DNA of 64,000 nucleotides from Burkholderia sp. FERM BP-3421 (GCF_028657905.1 NZ_CP117781.1:992001-1056000), one strand, 5' to 3'. Shown: positions 53,604 to 63,206, counted from the first letter of the stretch. Notes: a model not told the origin generated them from the letters alone. Numbers and translations: made by a program.

Positions 53604-54815
53604 TCAAGGCTTCGCCGCGCCGTCCCCCAGGTCCACCGCATAGGCCAGCGCGAGCTTGCCGAACTTCAGCGCGTGGTTGCCCTGGCTGTCCGAGTTCTGC
53701 AGCGTGTCGTTGACCGTGTGGATGTACGGGCTGTCGTTCTTGTCGGCCTCGAACGGGAACGACGCCGCGTAACCCTGCGCATTCCACGACGCATGATCCG
53801 AGCACGCATAGCCGCAGCTCGACGTGCCGACGCTCAGCTCCGGCAGGTAGGTCTTCGCCAGGTTGGCCACGTAGGTGTTCTGCGCGGAACTCGTGTTGTC
53901 GGTGATCAGGTAGATGTCTTTCGGATCGCCCTTGTAGTTGGTCATGTCGAGTTGCAGCACGCCGACCACGTTCACGTTTTGCGCGCGGAACTGCCTGGCG
54001 ATCGCGTTCGAGCCGAGCAGGCCCGCCTCCTCGGCCGCGTAGCCGATGAACTTGATCGTGCGCTTCGGCTTGTACTGGTTCGCGAGCAGCACGCGCAGCG
54101 CTTCGGTGAGGCTCGCGATCCCGGACGCATCGTCGTCCGCGCCCGGCGCGCGCGAGTTTTCCGTGGTGCGGCCGACCGTCGAGTCGAGGTGACCGCCGAG
54201 CACGACCGTGCCCGCGCTCGGATCGCTGCCCTTGATGGTCAGGATCACCGATTTCTGCGGCCAGCCCGAGTGCGCGAACTGCTCGACCGTCACGTCGGCG
54301 CGCGCGCCCGCGAGCTGCTTCCATTGCTGGGCGAGCCAGTCGGACGCGGCCACGCCGTGCGAGGTCGTGTAGTAGCGGTTCGTGAAGCTCGACAGCGACG
54401 TGATCGTGCCGACGATGTTGCTGGCCTGCAGCTGCGCGATCCAGGTCTTGATCTGCGGCGACGCGGCGATCCGGTAGTCGGGCGCGGCGGCCGGCTTCGC
54501 GGCGACGGGCGCCTGCAGCGCGCGCAGCGCCTCGGCGCGCGAGTCGTGCACGATGAAGCCGGGGCCGTGGCCGCGCGCGTCGTAGACCGCGCGCGCCAGC
54601 TCGGGCAGCAGCGCCTCGTCGACCTGCACCACGTGCAGCGCGGCCGCGGCGGCGACGCCCGCGGCGGCCGACGACGCGACGTTCGCGCCCGGGTCGAGGC
54701 GTTGCAGCTCGCGCAGCGCGGAGGCGTCGAGCGTGATCCAGACCGGCGCCGCGTGCGCGGCGAGGGTGAACAGCGCGCCGCCCACGGCGGCGCAAAGACG
54801 GGTAAGCATAGGCAT
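53604..54815 (-). CDS. Secreted M28-family aminopeptidase
   Basis: A 403-residue zinc exopeptidase. A signal peptide (MLTRLCAAVGGALFTLAAHAA) leads to a short pro-region, then the M28 catalytic domain with all ligands: GGHLDST (His, Asp), GADDDASG (Asp), YAAEEAGLLGS (Glu pair), LDMTNY (Asp) and HTVND (His). This is the leucyl aminopeptidase type of Vibrio and Aeromonas. Start at 54815 is preferred over longer in-frame options that run into the next gene. The metalloendopeptidase gene lies 82 bases upstream on the same strand, so both may degrade external protein together. Confidence 0.9.
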   Translation of the reverse strand: MPMLTRLCAAVGGALFTLAAHAAPVWITLDASALRELQRLDPGANVASSAAAGVAAAAALHVVQVDEALLPELARAVYDARGHGPGFIVHDSRAEALRALQAPVAAKPAAAPDYRIAASPQIKTWIAQLQASNIVGTITSLSSFTNRYYTTSHGVAASDWLAQQWKQLAGARADVTVEQFAHSGWPQKSVILTIKGSDPSAGTVVLGGHLDSTVGRTTENSRAPGADDDASGIASLTEALRVLLANQYKPKRTIKFIGYAAEEAGLLGSNAIARQFRAQNVNVVGVLQLDMTNYKGDPKDIYLITDNTSSAQNTYVANLAKTYLPELSVGTSSCGYACSDHASWNAQGYAASFPFEADKNDSPYIHTVNDTLQNSDSQGNHALKFGKLALAYAVDLGDGAAKP

Positions 54816-54897
54816 GTTCGATCTCATCGGGATGGGATGTCGAGAAACAGGGCGGCCGCAGGTCGTGCGGTTCGCCCCGCCTGTCGCGGTTGCCGGG

Positions 54898-56610
54898 TCA
54901 TGACTGCTTCGGCACCGTGACGCCGTACGTGCAGCTCTTGTTGTACGCATTGCCGATCGCGGTCAGCTGCGCGCTGCTGTAGCCGAGCGCGGACGCGGCG
55001 GTCAGCACCGCCTGCGCGGCGGCCTTCTGGTTGGTCGAGCTATTGGTCATCGACAGCCCCTTCAGGAACGCCTTGTCCATCGCCACGCCGCCGATCGCAT
55101 CGCGCGCGACGAGATTGCACGACGCCCAGTACTGGCCGGCCGTGTGGATCTCCGCGCCGCGCGCCTGCGCATAGGTGCGCCCGACGTTCCAGTTGGTCAC
55201 GCGGCCGGCCCAGAATTCGTTGTGGCCGTCCCAGTTGTAGACCCAGTTGTACTGCGCGTCCGTCGGGCTCCACTGGTTGAAGTCGCGGCTGTACGCGGCC
55301 GCGAGGTAGTCGCCCGTGCCTTCGGACAAGCCTTCCTGCTGCGACAGGCCGCCGTTGGTCACCCAGTCGTGGATGCCGTGGCCCAGTTCGTGGATCACGA
55401 CGTCCGCGTCTTCCGCATCGTCGACGCCGCCCTGGCCGAACGACAGCCTGCCGCTGCTCGACGAGTACGACGAGTTGTCCGCGCCCGATTCGCCGTGCGG
55501 GTCGTACTGCACCCCGCCCGTGTACTGGTAGGGCAGCGCCTTGACGCCCAGCGTCAGGTTCACGTAGCGCAGGAACGTGTCGATGTGGTAGTACGCGTTG
55601 ACCGCCTCGAAGTAGAGGTTCGAGCGCGTGAAGTCGAAGGTCGACGAGGTCTGCACCGGGCAGGCGTTGTCGCGCGGCGCATCGAAGTCGGCGCAGGCCG
55701 CGTACGGGCCGGCCAGCTTGTAGCTGCCGCCCGTCTGGGTCAGGTCCTTCAGCGTCACGCGCACGCGGGCCGCGTTCAGTTGCGCGGAGTCGGCGTCGTT
55801 GTTGTCCTTGTAGCCGGTGCTGCCGTAGCTGCTTTTGGTCGACGACAACGGATCCGGCCGGAACACGAGGCCGCTGCCGTCGGTCGCGTAGAACGCCTTG
55901 TCCTCGGCGCGCAGCACCTCGCCGCTCTGCGCGTCGACCAGCAGCTCCCAGTCGCCGCGCGGGCCGTCCTGCGGCCGCACCCGCACCTTCCACGCGGTAT
56001 GCGTGCCGGCTGCGTCGACGAACGCGACGAGCGCGGCGTCGAGGTGGGTGAAGCCGGTCGCGCCGAGATAGGCGCGGGCGCGGTCGAGCGCCTGCTGCTG
56101 GTCGACCGCCTGTGCCTTCGCCGACACGGCCGCGACGCCGCCGATCGCATTGCTCGCGACATACAGCACGCGGCCGTCGCGCGCGACCGTCACCGCGATC
56201 TCGCTGCCGTAGACGGGCAGGCCGCCCGCCTGCTGCTGCAGGCGCACCACGGTGAAATCGGGGTCCTTGCGCTCGGACGTGACGACGAGGCTCGCGAGCG
56301 CATTCGCGTCGAGGCCGAGCCGCGCGGCCTGTTCGCCGACGAACGCGCGCGCGGTCGCGGTCGCGCCGGCCCCGGCCTTGGCGGCGCGGAACGCCGGTTG
56401 ATACAGCGTCACCGCGACGCCGTTCGGGCGAACCTGTCCGTCCGCCTGATCGAGCGCGGCGGCGGGCGGCGCGACGCCCCGGGTCAGGCTGTCGCGCAGG
56501 GTCTGGGCCTGCGGGTCGCCGGCCTTCGAATCCGCGCCGGCGTTCGTCACGACGCCGAAGCCGAGCGCGACGCAGAGCGCCAACGGCAATGCTTTGCAGG
56601 ATGTCTGCAT
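54898..56610 (-). CDS. Secreted gluzincin metallopeptidase (M4/M36 type)
   Basis: A 570-residue secreted zinc endopeptidase. Signal peptide (ALPLALCVALGFGVVTNAGA), FTP-like and PepSY-like pro-domains (residues about 45-220), then the catalytic domain with VIHELGHGIHDWV (HExxH) and QEGLSEGTGDYLAA giving the third Glu ligand. The spacing of these elements fits the thermolysin/fungalysin clan but the active site differs from the ZmpA/ZmpB proteases of Burkholderia. ATG at 56610 is chosen because GAGGAA precedes it; the ATG at 56622 has no ribosome site. Confidence 0.88.
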   Translation of the reverse strand: MQTSCKALPLALCVALGFGVVTNAGADSKAGDPQAQTLRDSLTRGVAPPAAALDQADGQVRPNGVAVTLYQPAFRAAKAGAGATATARAFVGEQAARLGLDANALASLVVTSERKDPDFTVVRLQQQAGGLPVYGSEIAVTVARDGRVLYVASNAIGGVAAVSAKAQAVDQQQALDRARAYLGATGFTHLDAALVAFVDAAGTHTAWKVRVRPQDGPRGDWELLVDAQSGEVLRAEDKAFYATDGSGLVFRPDPLSSTKSSYGSTGYKDNNDADSAQLNAARVRVTLKDLTQTGGSYKLAGPYAACADFDAPRDNACPVQTSSTFDFTRSNLYFEAVNAYYHIDTFLRYVNLTLGVKALPYQYTGGVQYDPHGESGADNSSYSSSSGRLSFGQGGVDDAEDADVVIHELGHGIHDWVTNGGLSQQEGLSEGTGDYLAAAYSRDFNQWSPTDAQYNWVYNWDGHNEFWAGRVTNWNVGRTYAQARGAEIHTAGQYWASCNLVARDAIGGVAMDKAFLKGLSMTNSSTNQKAAAQAVLTAASALGYSSAQLTAIGNAYNKSCTYGVTVPKQS

Positions 56611-57112
56611 GGAGTTCCTCATGGTCGTAAAGTTGGGGGAGCCACCACGAACCTCTCGAAACGCAAGGACGACACGGCCCGCGCGGCGGCGCGGAGCCGT
56701 CGCGACAAGGCGCGCTGCTGCGGGGTGTTGCTACTGCCTAGGACGACTAAGTATCAAGTCGAAGCAAACAGGCGGCGAAGGGGCCGGCGGGCGACCGCCG
56801 GGCGGCGCCGGCGTATGGGTGGGAAACGAAGGACGGAAACGGCGAGAACCTGACGCGCATCGTCATGACATACCCCCTCGGATCAGCGAGTCGACAGGCA
56901 GCCCGCGCGCGCCGCTTGGAGCGGACATCTCTTAGGCTGCCTACGTATTTTTAGGATATGTTACAGAACATTTTCACAATTTTTTCGATTTATTTTCGAC
57001 CGCTGATTCGATCTGTCGAGTAATTGGCGGGGTTGTTGATGAAACTGACGTAAACGTTGCCGCGACGCCGATTGCGCTGCAATTTTGTGCTGCAGTGCAA
57101 GGATCGCTGCAT
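56611..57112. other. Intergenic region, AT-rich promoter zone
   Basis: No gene seen. The part 56940-57060 is much richer in A/T than its surroundings and is a likely control region, presumably for the peptidase genes that read leftwards from 56610, though it lies over 300 bases upstream of them. The GlxA-type regulator gene ends at 57113. Confidence 0.55.
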
Positions 57113-58057
57113 TCAGCGCAGCGCATGTCGGTCGTCGCGCGGGCTCGCGCCGAAGCGCGCGCGATAGGTGCGCGAGAAGTGCGAAGGCGATTCGAAGCCG
57201 CACGCGGCGCAGATCGCCGCGATCGACATGCCGGTTTGCTGCAGCAGCTCGCGCGCGCGGTCGAGCCGCAACTGCTGGTAGAAGTGGGTCGGCGTGTCGT
57301 CGAAGGTCGCGCTGAACAGCCGTTCGAGCTGGCGGCGGGTGATGCCGGTCTCGTGCGCGAGCGCGTCGGACGACAGCGGGGTTTCCAGGTGCTGCTCCAT
57401 CAGGCTGATCGCATGGATCAGCTTGCGGTTGCGCACGTTGTGGCGGGCGGCGATTTCCAGCCGCTGATGGTCGCTCGGCGGGCGGATCCGGGCGACCACG
57501 AACTGCTCGGAGATCGTCGCGGCCAGCGCCGCGCCGTGGCGGCGGCCGATCAGGTTCAGCATCAGGTCGATCGACGCGGTGCCGCCCGCGCAGGTGATGC
57601 GGCGCGCGTCGATCTCGAACAGCTCCTGTGTCGCGTGCAATTGCGGGAAGCGCTCGCGGAACGCGGCCAGCGCTTCCCAGTGCAGGGTCAGCGGCTGCGC
57701 GGGCGCGAACAGGCCGGCCTGCGCGAGGATGAACGCACCGGTGTCGATGCCGCCGAGCGTCGCGCCCTCGCGATCGCAGCGCTTCAGCCACGCGGCGAGC
57801 GTGCGCGTGTAGCACGCGAGCGGATCGAAGCCCGCCATCACGAATACGGTGTCGACGCGCGCGACGTCGGCGTACGCGGCGTCGGCATTCAGCGCGATGC
57901 CGTTGCTCGCGACCACGGGCGCGCCGTCGCTGCTGAGCAGGCGCCAGCGATACAGATCGGGACGGAAGCGGTTCGCCACGCGCAAGGGCTCGAGCGCCGA
58001 CATGAAGCCGAGCGCGGAAAAGCCGGGCAGCAGCAGGAAATGAAGGTCTTCGGGCAT
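57113..58057 (-). CDS. GlxA/AraC-family transcriptional regulator
   Basis: A 314-residue regulator of the GbdR/CdhR/SouR type: a DJ-1/PfpI-like sensor (HFLLLPGFSALGFMSALEPL; the elbow residue is in GGIDTGAFILAQAGL, Asp-Thr instead of a Cys) and two AraC helix-turn-helices (HETGITRRQLERLFSATF and ACGFESPSHFSRTYRARFG). Regulators of this group respond to amines or amino acids such as betaine, carnitine, sarcosine or arginine. The lack of the usual Cys suggests pure ligand binding. A decayed copy of part of this gene lies at 58505-58620. Confidence 0.88.
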   Translation of the reverse strand: MPEDLHFLLLPGFSALGFMSALEPLRVANRFRPDLYRWRLLSSDGAPVVASNGIALNADAAYADVARVDTVFVMAGFDPLACYTRTLAAWLKRCDREGATLGGIDTGAFILAQAGLFAPAQPLTLHWEALAAFRERFPQLHATQELFEIDARRITCAGGTASIDLMLNLIGRRHGAALAATISEQFVVARIRPPSDHQRLEIAARHNVRNRKLIHAISLMEQHLETPLSSDALAHETGITRRQLERLFSATFDDTPTHFYQQLRLDRARELLQQTGMSIAAICAACGFESPSHFSRTYRARFGASPRDDRHALR

Positions 58058-58504
58058 CGGGAGCGCGCGCGCCGTGCGGTCGGGGAGCTTCGATTGTCCA
58101 TGATTTCATGCGACGCACGCGCGATGGATCGAGATGCCGTCGGGCGGGGCTCGCGAGAGCCTCGCGGGCTTGCTTCTTCGGATCGACATGGCGAGCGGTA
58201 TGGCGCACGCGAATCCGGGGGGATGAGTGGAAATCCGTTCAACCAGGCGTCTTGTATTCGTTGCCGAGAACGCGTGGCCGCTTCATGCCGCCGCCTTCAT
58301 GCGTCGCATCGTCATCCGAGTGCCGCCGGGGCTGCCGGCGAGGATTTGTCGCTCGCTTTCAAGCGGACGGAGCGCCGCCGAACGTGTGCGGGGCGCGTCG
58401 CCCCCAGCCGTGAAAAAGCCGGCATCGGTTGCCTGCTGACCCATCCGGCCCATGACTTTGGACCCGCCGCGCCTGCTCGATCCGACATTCTGTCATGCGG
58501 CGTG

Positions 58505-58620
58505 CGTCGCACGCGCGTGAATCGAAGCCCGCCGTCACGGATGCGGTGTCGACGCGCGCGGCGTCGGCGGACACGGCATCGGTGTACGGCGCGATGCCGG
58601 AGCTCGCGATCGCGAGCGCG
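58505..58620 (-). pseudogene. Relic of a GlxA-type regulator gene
   Basis: This stretch is strongly similar to 57808-57923 inside the intact regulator gene, offset 697 bases and in the same orientation; for example ATCGAAGCCCGCC and GGTGTCGACGCGCGCG are shared. Translated on the minus strand it reads ASSGIAPYTDAVSADAARVD, then AGFDSRACDA, against ASNGIALNADAAYADVARVD and AGFDPLACYT in the intact protein. No start, helix-turn-helix or remaining sensor sequence is found around it. It is therefore a gene fragment, left by duplication and decay. The rest of 58058-58623 contains nothing I can name. Confidence 0.7.
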
Positions 58621-58623
58621 GCT

Positions 58624-59349
58624 TCAATCGAGCACACCCAGGCGCCTCGCATGGTCCGCGGCCTGAATCTTCGTCGTGACGCCCAGCTTGCGCTTCGCAT
58701 TCTGCAAATGAAAATAGACGGTCGCGCTCGCGATGCCCAACTGCGTTGAAATCTCCGTGGCCGTCTTGCCGTCCGCGCTCCATTTGAGCATTTCGATCTC
58801 GCGGGGCGAGAGCCGCTGCAGGTATCGCCGCGCGTTTTCACCGTCGATCGAATTCTGGATCTTCGATGTCACGCACTCGGCCAGAATGAACAGATAAGGC
58901 TGCAGCGCGTGGACCTCGTCGACGCTGACCGGCTCCCGGTCCCGGGCCAGCGACAGCAGCGTGAAGATGCCGCCGCGCGCCCAGGACGACTGGCCCAGGC
59001 CGGCGCGCAGGCCGAAATCCTGCGCCTCCGACCACAGCTGCTGCGATTTCACGAACAGCGCGTCATGCCACACGACCGGGCTGCGCGTGCGCATGCCGAG
59101 GCGGACGGTCGGGTCGATCGCCACGTAGTCGCGTTCCAGGTAGCGCGCGAGCCAGGCGTCCGGGTAGTTCGAAATGATGCTTACCCCGTCGTCCTTGGGA
59201 GACGCGGTGCCCTTGGTGCCGAATGCCACGCGCTCGAATCCGAGCCGCCGCGCGCAGTGCTCCATATTCTGCAAAATCTCGGCATCGGTCAGGGCATGGC
59301 TGAAGCCGGTGAATACTTCGTTCCACCATGTCGAAAGATTAATATTCAT
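58624..59349 (-). CDS. LuxR-type quorum-sensing regulator (no LuxI in window)
   Basis: A 241-residue LuxR-family protein. The autoinducer-binding domain retains the six conserved positions: W66, Y70, D79, P80, W94 and the Gly in DFGLRAG; a LuxR helix-turn-helix follows (LSPREIEMLKWSADGKTATE, then LGIASATVYFHLQNAKRKLG). This implies that it binds an acyl-homoserine lactone. AAGGATG precedes the ATG. No luxI-type synthase lies in the window, so it is a solo here or pairs with a distant one. Being next to a GlxA-type regulator gene it recalls the cepR2 region of B. cenocepacia, but I cannot confirm that. Confidence 0.92.
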   Translation of the reverse strand: MNINLSTWWNEVFTGFSHALTDAEILQNMEHCARRLGFERVAFGTKGTASPKDDGVSIISNYPDAWLARYLERDYVAIDPTVRLGMRTRSPVVWHDALFVKSQQLWSEAQDFGLRAGLGQSSWARGGIFTLLSLARDREPVSVDEVHALQPYLFILAECVTSKIQNSIDGENARRYLQRLSPREIEMLKWSADGKTATEISTQLGIASATVYFHLQNAKRKLGVTTKIQAADHARRLGVLD

Positions 59350-60584
59350 TTGACATCCTTAATGAATCTTCATGGTCAAGGCGAGTCAGCGAATGTCGTC
59401 GGTTGATTGGTTTTCCATGACTTCGGCGGCCGCGCGCGTTGCCGCGCCCGGCCCGTGGTCGTGCGGCCGTGGCTTGAAACCGGCGGATGAAGAATCAGGG
59501 AAACCGTGGCTTCCGGAACGTTCGACGCGGATCGTCATCCGCGTCGCGCAACACGATGTGCCTCGTTTTGCTGCGTACTGTCTTGAAGCTGATGCCATCG
59601 ACGTCATGACCCACGGCCGGGATCCGAGGCGCTGGGCCTTCGCGCGCGGCGTTCCGCGATGGGCCGCGCACCGCGCCGCATGCCGGAATCGCGCGCCGCC
59701 GCCTGACCGTGGTCTTCCGCGCCGTCATGCCCCGCAATCGCCTTGCCGCGGGTGCGTGGACTCGGCTTCGATCCCCGCGTTCGCGCAAGGTCATGCGCGG
59801 AGGCTCACGCTCCGCCCGACACCCTGGATCTTCCAGCTGGAATCATTGCAGCATCCGAAATTATGATGACGCTGCCATGACGTAATGATTTTCTGGAAAT
59901 TAAGCGAATACTCAACAGTTGCAACAAATTCGACAAACGCATCGAATGTGTCGCATGATAAAAAGATACCTTGATCATTCGGGATACGCAACAATGATTT
60001 CCGATGTTTTTGTATGTGTGATTCGATATTGACAATATGCTTTCAAAATCAGAATCGATTTATTCCGTTGGGGCTGGATTGCATTTGATGTGAGGCTGCT
60101 GTTTTCCACGTCGCGCCAGGCCTGGCAGGTGATTTCGGGAGAGGCGGCTTCAGGCGTCGATTGGAATTGCCATTTTGAAATTGTAAGGTTTGGCGGTGGG
60201 CAGGTGGATTCGAGTCATTGTTTCGTCCTGATCGAAATACCCGGAATTAGGCCGACGATATTCGGAATGGCGTGGCGCTGCGGATATTGTTTATCTTTCC
60301 GGATCGATAGCGTCTATTATTCGAGTCAAATTGAATATTGAGTCGGGTTCGCAATGCGGCATAAAGCGCGTTGCGCCGGAAGCATTGCCGAACACAGGGA
60401 ACGGATCGTGGCGGAGAGGGGCGCGCCCTGGAACCGAGGACGCGCGGAGCGCGATATCAGGGGACGCGGAAAGGCGAAGGCCGCGCGCGGCGGCCGCCTT
60501 CAAACCGACTTCATCGTGGGACCGCAGGCAGCCGAGGTTCCGGTCGCGTGGTGAATACGCGGTCGCGCAATGCCCGCTCGAGCG
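59350..60584. other. 1.2-kb non-coding stretch, partly low GC
   Basis: No reliable gene. From about 59840 to 60350 the sequence is clearly richer in A/T than the rest of the window; only short frames are open (about 67 residues at 59791-59994 minus and 83 residues at 60090-60341 plus), without a convincing ribosome site or known motif. A 12-bp palindrome GCCAGGCCTGGC lies at 60115-60126. It may hold promoters for the LuxR gene, be a small-RNA locus, or be the scar of an insertion. Confidence 0.6.
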
Positions 60585-60908
60585 TCAGGCCTGAGCGCCG
60601 ATGATTTCGTATTGCTGCTTCGTCGCGTCGACATGGAGCACCGTGTCGAGCACGCGGATGACGGGCGGATGGCCATAGACCTTCTCGACCATCGCCTTGT
60701 ATTCGTCGTCATGCCAGCGGGCCGCCGCTTCGCGCGTGCGCCAGACGTAGACGCCGCCGCCTTCGTGCGTGGCGTCGTCGTAGTAGTACCACTTGTGCAG
60801 CAGGTCCGGGTTGGTCGACCACTTGATCGCCGCTTTTTCATAGTGTCCCAGCAGCGTCGGCAGATCGATATCCGGCCTGAGTTTGAAGAAAACGATTTCA
60901 GTGACCAC
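60585..60908 (-). CDS. Small ferredoxin-like A/B-barrel protein (Dabb/monooxygenase type)
   Basis: About 107 residues. The start VTEIVFFKLRPDIDLPTLLG and the later GGGVYVWRTREAAARW fit dimeric alpha/beta-barrel proteins such as Dabb or antibiotic-biosynthesis monooxygenases. GTG at 60908 has GAGGTG four bases upstream; an ATG at 60920 has no ribosome site. It stands in line with the MFS and cupin genes on the same strand. Members often act as small oxygenases or cyclases in secondary metabolism; the function here is open. Confidence 0.65.
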   Translation of the reverse strand: MVTEIVFFKLRPDIDLPTLLGHYEKAAIKWSTNPDLLHKWYYYDDATHEGGGVYVWRTREAAARWHDDEYKAMVEKVYGHPPVIRVLDTVLHVDATKQQYEIIGAQA

Positions 60909-61034
60909 GGTGCACCTCATTCATGTGGGGGTGAACTGGCTGGCTCGGCGTAACGATTCCCGCTTCAGGTCGAGGCATGTCGACCGCGTCCAGATCATAG
61001 ACCATCCGTGTTTCAGGTACGCGACGCGCGGCGG

Positions 61035-62306
61035 TCATTCCGCCGGACGGCCGAGCCAGCGCGACGCGTCGCGCCGCCAGTACCAGTGCGCGAGCCCGGG
61101 TGTCTGGAGCAGCGCCAGCAAGCCGAACGCCGCCGAATAGGCTTCGGGGGGATAGTGCAGGTCGGACGACGGGGTCCAGCAGTCGAGAATCAGGCCGAAT
61201 ACGGTTTGAACCAGGAACGAGCCGAGAAAGATCAGCAGGTTGAGCAGCGTCGAGGCCCGTCCGGTCAGATGCCGGGGCACGGCTTGCGAGACCAGCGAGA
61301 ATTCGAGCCCGCCGATCGCGCCGACGAGCGTGAAGGCCACCGTCAGCATCGGCACGAGCGGCACGCACCCGTACGCGGCCGCCGCCTGCACCGCGACGAA
61401 CAGCGCCACGCCCACGCCCGCGACGTCGATGAGCCGATAGCCGCGCCGCGCCGCCCAGCCGCCCAGCGCGCCGACCAGCAGCGCGCCGGCCACGATGCCG
61501 CCCATGCTTGCGAACAGAACGTTGGCGGTCGTCGCGCGGTCGAGGCGGGCGACATCGCTGACCCAGCGTCCGAGCCATACGCCCTGCACGCCGAATGCGA
61601 CCGCGTGCGGCAGCAGCACGAGCGAGAGGGTGCGACGGAAGCCCGGCACGCGCCATACGTCCAGGAACGATGCCAGGGCGCCGGGGCCCGCAGGCGCGGT
61701 GGGCGTCGGGGCGTCCAGGGCGGGCGGCGCGAGGAGCAGGGTCGTCGCGATGGCGAGCGCCAGGCCGCCGGCGATCCACACGAAGAGCACGTGCCAGCTC
61801 ATGACATGCAGGGCCCATTCGACGGGGGCGGTCGCCGCCATGGAGCCGAGGCCGCCCACGGCGATCATGCCGCCGTTGAGCACCGGCACCCGACGCGCGT
61901 CGAATGCCGTGGAAATGGCCTTGACGGCCGCCATGAAGGCGCCGGCCATGCCGATGCCGCACAGCGCGCGCGCGGCGAAGAGCGTGGCGAAATCGCGGGC
62001 CGCCGCGAACAGAAGCGCGCCGGCCACGGCAACGCTCAGGAAAGCGATCTGCGTGCGCCGCGGGCCCCAGCGATCGAGGCTCAGGCCCACCGGCAGTTGC
62101 GCGAGACCGAGCGCGAGGAAGTAGACGCTCGACAGCAGGCCGATGCGATCCGCGCCGAGCGGCATCTCGGCGACGAGATACGGCGTCAGGACGGCATTGA
62201 CGTTGCGGAAGAACAGCGAGAGGAAATGGCCGAGCGCGAACGGCAGGAAGACGGCGAGCAGCAGCCGATGGAAAGCGGGTTCGGTCGACGATGGCGTGTC
62301 CGGCAT
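61035..62306 (-). CDS. MFS transporter near the quorum regulator
   Basis: A 423-residue MFS carrier with 12 predicted segments. Features: LGLAQLPVGLSLDRWGPRRTQ after segment 2, CGIGMAGAFMAAVKAISTAF after segment 4, and FGVQGVWLGRWVSDVARLDR in the second half; this fits the nitrate/sialate-like and drug-type groups. It shares its strand with the cupin upstream and the small barrel protein downstream and might export the product of the locus. Confidence 0.87.
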   Translation of the reverse strand: MPDTPSSTEPAFHRLLLAVFLPFALGHFLSLFFRNVNAVLTPYLVAEMPLGADRIGLLSSVYFLALGLAQLPVGLSLDRWGPRRTQIAFLSVAVAGALLFAAARDFATLFAARALCGIGMAGAFMAAVKAISTAFDARRVPVLNGGMIAVGGLGSMAATAPVEWALHVMSWHVLFVWIAGGLALAIATTLLLAPPALDAPTPTAPAGPGALASFLDVWRVPGFRRTLSLVLLPHAVAFGVQGVWLGRWVSDVARLDRATTANVLFASMGGIVAGALLVGALGGWAARRGYRLIDVAGVGVALFVAVQAAAAYGCVPLVPMLTVAFTLVGAIGGLEFSLVSQAVPRHLTGRASTLLNLLIFLGSFLVQTVFGLILDCWTPSSDLHYPPEAYSAAFGLLALLQTPGLAHWYWRRDASRWLGRPAE

Positions 62307-62630
62307 GGCGGGTGCTCAGAGGATGTGGGCGCGCAGACGCGCGGTCGCGGTCCGGACGCAATCGGCGCGCCGCGTCGCTCGCGGCCCGCGTCGGCGGCGC
62401 GCGGCAAGGCTTCGGCGACCGTCGACGCGATGGAGCGAAACGACGCCGTGGCTGTCGCCGCCGGCCTGCATCGAACGAGCGCGGCCGCGCGACGCGCCGC
62501 GTGCGCCGGGGCGAGACCTCACGGCCGGCCCGGCATGCGCACGCGCGGCGCACCGACGTCGGCGCGCGGCTCCGGACCTTGCATCCGCCTGCATGCGACG
62601 CGCGTTCCGCCGGCCATCGCCGTCACGGTT
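62307..62630. other. GC-rich intergenic region between MFS and cupin genes
   Basis: No gene or clear signal. Open frames here are shadows of GC-rich sequence without ribosome sites or family motifs. Confidence 0.5.
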
Positions 62631-63206
62631 TCATGCCGCGTCGGGGCCGGTCGCGGCCGGACTCAAGCGTCCTTCGAAGCGCGTCGTCGCCGGCTCGCCG
62701 GGTGTGTGCACGAGATACCACGAGCCGGCTTCGCCCTCGCGCATGAAGCAGCCCAGCTGGGCGAGCTGCGGCATGTTTTGCAGGGTGATCAGGATCAGCG
62801 ATTCAGCGCCCTCGCGATTGTCGAAGCCGTGCGAGTGAAACGGCGGCACGAAGACGATGTCGCCCGCCGCGATGGCGCGCGCCTCGCCCGCGCCTTCGAT
62901 GCAGGCCGCGCCGCGTCCGGCCTGGACGATATAGAGATGCCAGAACGAATGACGATGCGGCGCCGACTGCTGCCCCGGCCTGATTTCCTGCAGCACGAGC
63001 GAGAGATCCGGCGCGATCTCGCCCTGGCTGCCGCGCGTGTTCGCCGTCAACACGATCGCCTGCGGCTCGCCCGGCGGCAGGCCCGCGAGCGCGGCGGCAA
63101 GCGCGCCGGCCGACCAGAAGGCGGGCTGGTCGGCCGGACGGCTCACCCGGTTCAGATACGCGCGAAGCGTCATGATGTTCGCGTCCGCCGCAAGACTCGT
63201 CGTCAT
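62631..63206 (-). CDS. Cupin-domain protein
   Basis: A 191-residue single-domain cupin. Motif 1 is PHRHSFWHLYIVQAGRG (His pair, but no Glu in the usual place) and motif 2 GDIVFVPPFHSHGFDN (metal His). Such proteins may be dioxygenases, isomerases or sensors. AAAGGATG precedes the start. It is divergent from the partial methyltransferase-like gene at 63647. Confidence 0.8.
   Translation of the reverse strand: MTTSLAADANIMTLRAYLNRVSRPADQPAFWSAGALAAALAGLPPGEPQAIVLTANTRGSQGEIAPDLSLVLQEIRPGQQSAPHRHSFWHLYIVQAGRGAACIEGAGEARAIAAGDIVFVPPFHSHGFDNREGAESLILITLQNMPQLAQLGCFMREGEAGSWYLVHTPGEPATTRFEGRLSPAATGPDAA

Noticed and set aside
59372..59866. Open frame of 164 residues upstream of the LuxR gene
   Set aside because: Arg/Pro-rich composition typical for shadow frames, no ribosome site, no recognisable motif.
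60090..60341. Open frame of 83 residues in the low-GC stretch
   Set aside because: No clear ribosome site or family; cannot be excluded but is not supported.
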